Below, in pieces: positions 16,655 through 22,218 of a stretch of DNA of 24,384 nucleotides. How positions within the stretch are numbered: the first letter of the stretch is position 1; every line of letters begins with the position of its first letter. Source of the stretch: a virus. A program made the translations under genes and the position numbers. The notes under the pieces are model-generated. The model ran no database searches and was not told the origin of the DNA. It saw only the letters and a program-made list of their open reading frames with translations. The stretch is taken from IMG/VR virus record IMGVR_UViG_3300020733_000077, positions 1-24,384 of that record; one strand, 5' to 3'.

Positions 16655-17182
16655 TTATGCTGCCGTTATTCCGTATAAATTAAAAGTTGAACCTGAAGAA
16701 AGATTTGCTCCATTAGCAGTTTGAATTGTAATTTGAGTAATTGCCCCCGTAGATGGAATTAAACTTGCTTGAATTTGTGTATTAAAACCTTGACTACCTG
16801 TATTAACAGAATTTGTTCTACATAAAACAGTTTTGTAAGTTGTAGAATTAGAATAATTAAGAAAATGATAATTATCAGCAGAAAATGTACTACTTGAAGA
16901 TGGTGGTAAATACCCTCCTCTTAAAGAAATTTCAGAAGTAGCTCTACCTGTTGTTGGCGTTGAAGCAGGACCCTGAAAGTATGTACGACTATACCCTGAA
17001 GTTATATTTGTTCCGCCTAAAACTGCTCTAATTGCTGATATATCCCATGAACTACTGACACTTGCTGCAACAACAAATAAAAGATCTGTATATGCTTGTG
17101 GTATTGAAGAAAAAGTAACAATACCTGTTGCACTAGTTAAGTTTTGAGTTGCAATAAGTGTATAAGTTGGTTGAGCTGTCAT
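16655..17182 (-). CDS. LYGI-domain protein B (six-copy array)
   Basis: 175-aa single-domain protein: VTFSSIPQAYTDLLF near the N-terminus, the HFLNYSNSTTYKTV central motif, and FNLYGI at the C-terminus, as in its neighbours. Among the most diverged copies (it lacks the G-W motif). The start is ATG 17182, chosen because GTAGGAGG lies just upstream, overlapping the stop of the previous gene; a longer reading from 17284 would overlap that gene by 94 nt and adds unrelated residues. Role as a tail adhesin is inferred from its neighbours. Confidence 0.68.
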   Translation of the reverse strand: MTAQPTYTLIATQNLTSATGIVTFSSIPQAYTDLLFVVAASVSSSWDISAIRAVLGGTNITSGYSRTYFQGPASTPTTGRATSEISLRGGYLPPSSSSTFSADNYHFLNYSNSTTYKTVLCRTNSVNTGSQGFNTQIQASLIPSTGAITQITIQTANGANLSSGSTFNLYGITAA

Positions 17183-17190
17183 TATTCCTC

Positions 17191-18483
17191 CTACGCTATT
17201 CCATAAAGGGCAATATGTGAATATTGTGCCCAGGATGTATAAACATTTGTATAAATAGAAGTAATTGGTGCAAAATTTTGCCAAAGCCCTCCATCAAAAT
17301 GAATTTGACCAGAACCGCTTGCATCAAATCCACCAATAGAGCGAATTGCCTTATATTTATTTGGATTTGCATAATCTAAAATATCAATAATTATACAACC
17401 ATACACATTTGCTGTTGATGTTCCAGCGGGTAGTCGTTCTGCTTCGGAATTACTTTGAGAAGTAAATGAAGAAGAGCTAGCAGATGAACCGTTGCCAGAC
17501 ACCCAATGAAAAGTATAATTTGCTCCATTATCACCATTAAATCCATAAGCAGCAGGTGAATCTGCTCCTCCTGAATATGTAGAACGTGCAAATATACGTA
17601 GTTGCAAATGACTATAATTTTGAGGTATATTTGTGAATACTGGTGTTGATGTAGATGGACCATTAGGAAAAGAAATTGTTGCAATACTAGCAAAACTATT
17701 AACACTGCTTAATTGTTGAGATGCAGCAGAACCTGTTGATGCAATCTGATTATTACTAGAAACTTGAAATACATATGGTGTTCCAGGATTTAAGCCCTTA
17801 GCAATAATTGGACTTACTGCACTATATGTTGTTGATGTGGCTGGATATGTAGTTAAAGAATAATTTAATGCTTGATCATTAGTTGAAGGAGTAAATGCAA
17901 CTGATGCAGATCCCGCCAAGTCTGAGACAGAGTTAATTACTGGAGATAAAGGCGTTGATGTTGGATATGATTGACCCAAACCGTAAATAGTAAATGTACT
18001 ATAAGATGCAAAATTGCCACTTCCAGCGTAAAGAGTTAAAGATGTAATTGGATTATTTGAGTTATATGATTGTGACCAAAGGTAATTTGAGTATACTGTT
18101 GTACTACTATTTTCCATAAAAGCATCACTATAGCTATTTTTAAATGCCCCGCCAGAATAATTTGGAACAACAAATCTAATGTTTCCATAAGTTCCAGCTG
18201 CTGATGTTGAAGCTGGATAAGCACCTACATTTATTGCTGTAGTTGTATAATCTTTTGCAAATCCAGCAGTTGTTCCAGTTGCAGATAATCCAATGTCGCT
18301 ATATATATTTGATCTATCCCCATTATACCAAGCAGTCAAGTAATCTGTTGATGAAGCATATGTTGATCTTGCACTTATTTCAATTATTAAGTGTGAATAG
18401 TTTTGAGGAATATTATTAAATGTAATAGAATTTGTTGAGCCTGTAGCTGTTTGAGTATATATTGGTTGTAATGTTACTGACAT
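17191..18483 (-). CDS. two-copy LYGI-domain protein with internal FN3-like domain (C)
   Basis: 430-aa fusion: array domain copy 1 (about 1-170: ITFNNIPQNYSHLIIEISARSTY, VPNYSGGAFKNSY, FTIYGLG), an FN3-like domain (about 178-258: SASVAFTPS, GLNPGTPYVFQVSSNN), and array domain copy 2 (about 262-430: FTNIPQNYSHLQLRIFARSTY, ILDYANPNKYKAI, GGLWQNFAPITSI, IALYGIA). The two copies share IPQNYSHL and ARSTY exactly, so they look like a recent internal duplication around an inserted linker. Probably a longer tail adhesin. The ATG follows the preceding stop after one base. Confidence 0.72.
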   Translation of the reverse strand: MSVTLQPIYTQTATGSTNSITFNNIPQNYSHLIIEISARSTYASSTDYLTAWYNGDRSNIYSDIGLSATGTTAGFAKDYTTTAINVGAYPASTSAAGTYGNIRFVVPNYSGGAFKNSYSDAFMENSSTTVYSNYLWSQSYNSNNPITSLTLYAGSGNFASYSTFTIYGLGQSYPTSTPLSPVINSVSDLAGSASVAFTPSTNDQALNYSLTTYPATSTTYSAVSPIIAKGLNPGTPYVFQVSSNNQIASTGSAASQQLSSVNSFASIATISFPNGPSTSTPVFTNIPQNYSHLQLRIFARSTYSGGADSPAAYGFNGDNGANYTFHWVSGNGSSASSSSFTSQSNSEAERLPAGTSTANVYGCIIIDILDYANPNKYKAIRSIGGFDASGSGQIHFDGGLWQNFAPITSIYTNVYTSWAQYSHIALYGIA

Positions 18484-18484
18484 T

Positions 18485-18997
18485 TTATTGCCCCGTTACC
18501 GTTGATGAAGCAATTCCGTATAACTGAAAAGTTCCATATGAAAAATTTCCACCATTTCCAAATACAGTTATTTGTTGTATAGCTGAAGTATTTGCCCAGC
18601 TAGCTCCAAAATATGTAAGTTCGCCTGTACCATTATAATCTCCACCACTTAAAGATTTAGATGTTTTATTTTTATTTGTATTGCTATAATCAAAAATATC
18701 TGCAATAAAAACTGAAGGATGAATTGCTGAATAACCATTTGAATAGCCCATAAGTTGTGCTCCAGAAATTGTATAACCATTTATATTTATAGCGGAACCA
18801 GTAGCATTTATAGCATGAACATAATAACTTGTTGAACCATTATCTGAATTAAAATACATATATGTGCTATTTCCAAATTGACTTCCTTGCATAAACCCTC
18901 TTATTTGAAGATGGGTAAAATTTTGAGGAATATTTGAAAATGTTAGCCCAGAAGCTGTTGTATTAATAGTTTGAGAAGCAATAAGGTACATACTCAT
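18485..18997 (-). CDS. LYGI-domain protein D (six-copy array)
   Basis: 170-aa single-domain protein. Array signature: LTFSNIPQNFTHLQIRGF (18-35), YFNSDNGS, IADIFDYSNTNKNKTSKS, ASWANTSAIQQITVF, FQLYGIA. Start ATG overlaps the previous stop by four bases (ATGA). Same inferred role as its neighbours; the middle third (loops between the N-terminal and central motifs) is where it differs most from the other copies. Confidence 0.7.
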   Translation of the reverse strand: MSMYLIASQTINTTASGLTFSNIPQNFTHLQIRGFMQGSQFGNSTYMYFNSDNGSTSYYVHAINATGSAININGYTISGAQLMGYSNGYSAIHPSVFIADIFDYSNTNKNKTSKSLSGGDYNGTGELTYFGASWANTSAIQQITVFGNGGNFSYGTFQLYGIASSTVTGQ

Positions 18998-19557
18998 TGT
19001 CCTTGCCCCCTAATTCCATATAGTTCAAGTGTTGTTCCTGGTTGCCAAGAACCTGAGCCAGATATAATTGATACTGAAGTAATAGGAGATCTTGATCTCC
19101 AAGTTCCAATTGATGCTTCTGTTGAACCATTATTAACATTTAAAGATGATTTATCTCCTGCAAATCTAGAAATTAAATTTTTATAATAAGAAGGGGTAGT
19201 ATAGTTAAGTATATTTATTTCTGCACTTGCTGTATAAAAAGAATCCCAACCATTAGTCAAACCTCCGCCAAAAATATAGTTGCTGTTTGTGTATGCATAT
19301 GAAGAGTAACCACCTGAAAATGCACTTAAAACAGTTGTAGAATATAAGCTTGTATTACCTGTATCTCCATTAAAATTAATATTTATTCTATTAACATTGC
19401 TTTGAGTTCCAACAACCATTATCCATAAATCTTGATAGTTTTGAGGTATATTTGAAAAAACCACAGAACTTGAAGAAGAAGTAAGTTTTTGATAAGAAAT
19501 TGGAACTACAGCACCATGATTAGAATTAGTACCAGAAAATATAGGAAGCGGACTCAT
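18994..19557 (-). CDS. LYGI-domain protein E (six-copy array)
   Basis: 187-aa single-domain protein with a 20-residue extra N-terminus (PLPIFSGTNSNHGAVVP) before the domain. Array signature: VVFSNIPQNYQDLWIMVV, INFNGDTGN, EINILNYTTPSYYKNLIS, GTWRSRSPITSVSI, LELYGI. It overlaps the preceding Mtd_N-type gene by four bases (ATGA) and the following copy likewise, so the array is read as one coupled unit. First copy in reading order. Confidence 0.7.
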   Translation of the reverse strand: MSPLPIFSGTNSNHGAVVPISYQKLTSSSSSVVFSNIPQNYQDLWIMVVGTQSNVNRININFNGDTGNTSLYSTTVLSAFSGGYSSYAYTNSNYIFGGGLTNGWDSFYTASAEINILNYTTPSYYKNLISRFAGDKSSLNVNNGSTEASIGTWRSRSPITSVSIISGSGSWQPGTTLELYGIRGQGQ

Positions 19558-20042
19558 GCAGTAATGTCACCTACAAGAACCCATGTATCCGTACCTCTTT
19601 TAATTAAGGTAGCGGATGACCATTGACCACGAAGTTTAAGTCCTGGATTATAGTTTATTGTAACTCCCGCTGTAGCAGCAACAGTTACCTGTCCTGTACC
19701 TGTTTGGAGAAGCTGAATTTGTGTTCCAATTGCATAAGCAACTGAAGAACTCAAAGGAACTGTAAGTGTTATTGCAGATGAATTATTTAATTCAATAATC
19801 TTATAAGCATCAGCTAGAACTGTTGTATAAGAAGTTCCAGCCTGTGCATTTGTGACAAGTGCTGGAAATTGTGCATATTGATTAATATAAGAAAGAGAAT
19901 TCCAAAGTGATGATCCATTACCAGCCTTTAAATAGCCTGTATCTGATTCAAGCCCAAGTTCGCCAGCAGCTAGAACTGGATTAGTGACTGTCCACTGAGA
20001 GGCTGTTCCTCTACGAATCTGTATCTGTGTTTGTACTGGCAT
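19554..20042 (-). CDS. tail protein with Mtd-type N-terminal domain
   Basis: 162-aa protein. Residues about 5-50 match the N-terminal domain of major tropism determinant-like tail proteins (QIQIRRGTASQW, NPVLAAGELGLESDTGYLKAG, then SSLWNSLSYI), a beta-prism module that anchors fibre proteins to the tail. Residues about 66-162 are the same domain as the C-terminus of the 317-aa fibre protein (GTSYTTVLAD ... TGTGQVTV ... WSSATLIKRGTDTWVLVGDI). There is no C-type lectin variable domain, so this is not itself an Mtd. ATG 20042 directly follows the preceding stop, with GGAGGA upstream inside that gene. Confidence 0.78.
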   Translation of the reverse strand: MPVQTQIQIRRGTASQWTVTNPVLAAGELGLESDTGYLKAGNGSSLWNSLSYINQYAQFPALVTNAQAGTSYTTVLADAYKIIELNNSSAITLTVPLSSSVAYAIGTQIQLLQTGTGQVTVAATAGVTINYNPGLKLRGQWSSATLIKRGTDTWVLVGDITA

Positions 20043-20327
20043 TTAGGGTGTTCCTCCAATAATATTATAAGCATAAGATGATGATGTAGGAGTTCCTCCA
20101 TCATAATTGGCTGTACTATCAACAGCACCGCCATCAAGGATATCTTGTACTACACCACCTATTGTAACAGTTGTGCGATTATTGGCAGAATCATCTGTAA
20201 CAGTGGCATTTACAATGTTCAAAATAGGGCGGGAAGTTAAAAGATTACCATTAGTTTCAACTTCAGTATATGCCCCACGTCCTGATAGGGTTGAAAACAA
20301 ATTAGCTATATTTCTAGCATTAGACAT
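20043..20327 (-). CDS. small tail-associated protein
   Basis: 94-aa protein starting MSNARNIANLFSTLSGRGAY, with a mid beta stretch (ILNIVNATVTDDSANNRTTVTIGGVVQDILDGG) and a Ser/Tyr/Gly-rich end. Similar in opening style to the 124-aa protein at 15322-15696, as though both hook onto the same fibre or tail component (inference). The start is ATG 20327, which overlaps the stop of the S74 fibre by 8 nt and has GGAGG about six bases upstream; a longer frame from 20378 would lie inside the fibre coding sequence and is rejected. Confidence 0.62.
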   Translation of the reverse strand: MSNARNIANLFSTLSGRGAYTEVETNGNLLTSRPILNIVNATVTDDSANNRTTVTIGGVVQDILDGGAVDSTANYDGGTPTSSSYAYNIIGGTP

Positions 20328-22209
20328 TATTAGCCTCCAACTTTTTAACTTTAGCAGAAAGTTCTTTAACTGCTGCAACTAAAATAGGAATTAAATGGGT
20401 TTCAGCAAGTCCAAGGAATGGCTCTTCTTCAACATGAATATTTCCGTCTACATCTTTAATTTCTTCTCTAGTATTTTCAACAACAATGCTTGAAAGCCAA
20501 TCTTGACCTTTAAATGCTTCTTGTACATCTTGAGCAATAAATCCAACTTGTCTTCCTTCTGGAAAATTATGCTTTTCTCTTATCATCTTTTCATCAACAA
20601 CATCTTCTTCAAACTGTTTTTTCCAGTTAAATGTTACAGGACGTAAAGAATCAATCAAACTTAATCCTTGATTAATTTCTTCAACATTTTCTTTGTACTT
20701 AATATCTGATGTTGCAATTGAAGCAGATGTTGCAAATATTTGACCATTTACTTGAAGAGGATATGAACCATTTGAAGTTTTATATCCAATTAAAAGATAT
20801 CCATTTGATGACATTCTCATTGATTCGTATGTATCATTAACAGCAGATGTGCTTCCACCACTTACATAAAAAGTAATGCCAAAATCGTTTGTACTATACC
20901 CCTGTTGACCACCATTAAATCCAATTGCTGCCATCCATGTTGCATCAATTTTTTGTTGCAATCTCCAGCCTGCACCTGGCCATGCAGCATTTGAATTATT
21001 TGTTCTTGTATCTGCTATTTGCAAATATGAAATATTAGAAGGTGATGATTGAAGTTGCAATCCTAATGCTTGACTACCTAATGTTTGTGCTACTGTTCCA
21101 ATTCCAGCTGCATCTATCATATATACTGGACTTGACTGATTAATTCCAATTTTTCCGTTATAACCAATTCTAAGTCGTTCTGTTAGGGTAGAATTATAAA
21201 AATCACCATTAAAATTAGCAAAAACTATATCAGTTAAATATCCATAAGTTGAAGAACCATTAGCTGAAAATAATATTGATGCTTTTTGACCTACAGTTCC
21301 AGCATCTCCAACACCTATTTGATATGTTGTTTTTCTTCCTGCAGTTGTTAAACCGCTATTCATATTTATATTTCCAAGAACATCTAGCTTTTGAACAATA
21401 TTTCCACTTCCAACACCAATACCCATATTTTGACTGCTATCAATAGTTACAGATGTTGATCCATTTGTACTAAATGATAGTGGGCCATATCCACCGCTTA
21501 CAAAAGAATTATTTATATTTGTTCCATTTGAACCAGAAGTTGAATCTGGAGTAATTAATAATGCTGCACCTGTTGAATTTGCACCTCTAAATTGTGCTGA
21601 ACCTGCCATATCAAATGTTGCAGAAGGAGATGTTGTTCCAAGTCCGAGCTTTCCACTACTTGTCAATTTAAGAACTGATGTACCACCAGATGCTAGTGTG
21701 TTGATATCTAAATAATCACCAGTTTGTGATGCAATTCCATTAATTGTTAATGGGGCTGCACCTGTTGCTGTTGTTGAAATAATTGCATTATTTAATGTAG
21801 GTGATGTTAATGTAATTCCTGAGAAAGTACTTTGAGACCCGCCCAAATTTATTGTTTGTCCACCAATTGTAACTGATGAATTAGCAAGTTGAAGATTTGT
21901 AATAGATCCTTGTAAAGCAGTGACGGGGACTTGAGTAATAGTAAAATTACTATAACAATTTACCTGTACAGTATCTCCTGCAACCAATGATGCCAAACCC
22001 GTAATAGATGTTCCAGATGTTGCTGTATAGTCAACTCCACGAACAAGTAAAACACCATTTAAAAATACTTGTTCTTGGTTAGGATAATAATAAAGAGTTA
22101 CACCAGAATTATCTACACCTGTAAGAGTAGTTTCTCCACCTACCGCCGTATATCTCCAAAAATTGGAGGTAACTTGAGATTTAGCTGCTGGGTATACTTG
22201 AATTGTCAT
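20320..22209 (-). CDS. tail fibre with C-terminal S74 intramolecular chaperone (2)
   Basis: 629-aa fibre. The N-terminal region holds the LNGVLLVRGVDYT module (about 45-88), a short tail repeat (VTIGGQTINLGGS, 113-125), then QTGDYLDIN (162-170), a beta-rich body with FDMAGSAQFRG and several NMGIGVGSG-type GIG motifs typical of fibre shafts, and the Peptidase_S74 chaperone at about 499-629. Candidate self-cleavage dyad: Ser501 and Lys506 in ATSDIKYKENV. After trimerisation the chaperone would be released. The closing helix (611-625) is a short coiled coil. GGAGAT precedes the start. It shares its last ~140 residues and N-terminal module with the fibre at 10025-11734, but the receptor-binding bodies differ. 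Confidence 0.9.
   Translation of the reverse strand: MTIQVYPAAKSQVTSNFWRYTAVGGETTLTGVDNSGVTLYYYPNQEQVFLNGVLLVRGVDYTATSGTSITGLASLVAGDTVQVNCYSNFTITQVPVTALQGSITNLQLANSSVTIGGQTINLGGSQSTFSGITLTSPTLNNAIISTTATGAAPLTINGIASQTGDYLDINTLASGGTSVLKLTSSGKLGLGTTSPSATFDMAGSAQFRGANSTGAALLITPDSTSGSNGTNINNSFVSGGYGPLSFSTNGSTSVTIDSSQNMGIGVGSGNIVQKLDVLGNINMNSGLTTAGRKTTYQIGVGDAGTVGQKASILFSANGSSTYGYLTDIVFANFNGDFYNSTLTERLRIGYNGKIGINQSSPVYMIDAAGIGTVAQTLGSQALGLQLQSSPSNISYLQIADTRTNNSNAAWPGAGWRLQQKIDATWMAAIGFNGGQQGYSTNDFGITFYVSGGSTSAVNDTYESMRMSSNGYLLIGYKTSNGSYPLQVNGQIFATSASIATSDIKYKENVEEINQGLSLIDSLRPVTFNWKKQFEEDVVDEKMIREKHNFPEGRQVGFIAQDVQEAFKGQDWLSSIVVENTREEIKDVDGNIHVEEEPFLGLAETHLIPILVAAVKELSAKVKKLEANNV
20323..20754 (-). 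repeat. S74 chaperone coding segment, copy 2
   Basis: Encodes residues 486-629 of the second S74 fibre, homologous to 10028-10456. Both copies are in the same orientation about 10.3 kb apart, so recombination between them could delete or swap the genes in between. Confidence 0.8.
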
Positions 22210-22218
22210 TTATATCTC

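Noticed and set aside
17183-17284. N-terminal extension of LYGI-domain protein B to 17284
   Set aside because: It would overlap the previous gene by 94 nt with residues unlike the array, while a GGAGG site precedes the 17182 ATG.
19554-20042. Diversity-generating retroelement target suggested by the Mtd-like N-terminal domain
   Set aside because: There is no C-type lectin variable region, no template/variable repeat pair and no reverse transcriptase in the window; the match is to the attachment domain only.
20328-20378. N-terminal extension of the 94-aa protein to 20378
   Set aside because: It lies within the S74 fibre coding sequence; ATG 20327 has a good ribosome site and a typical MSNARN opening.
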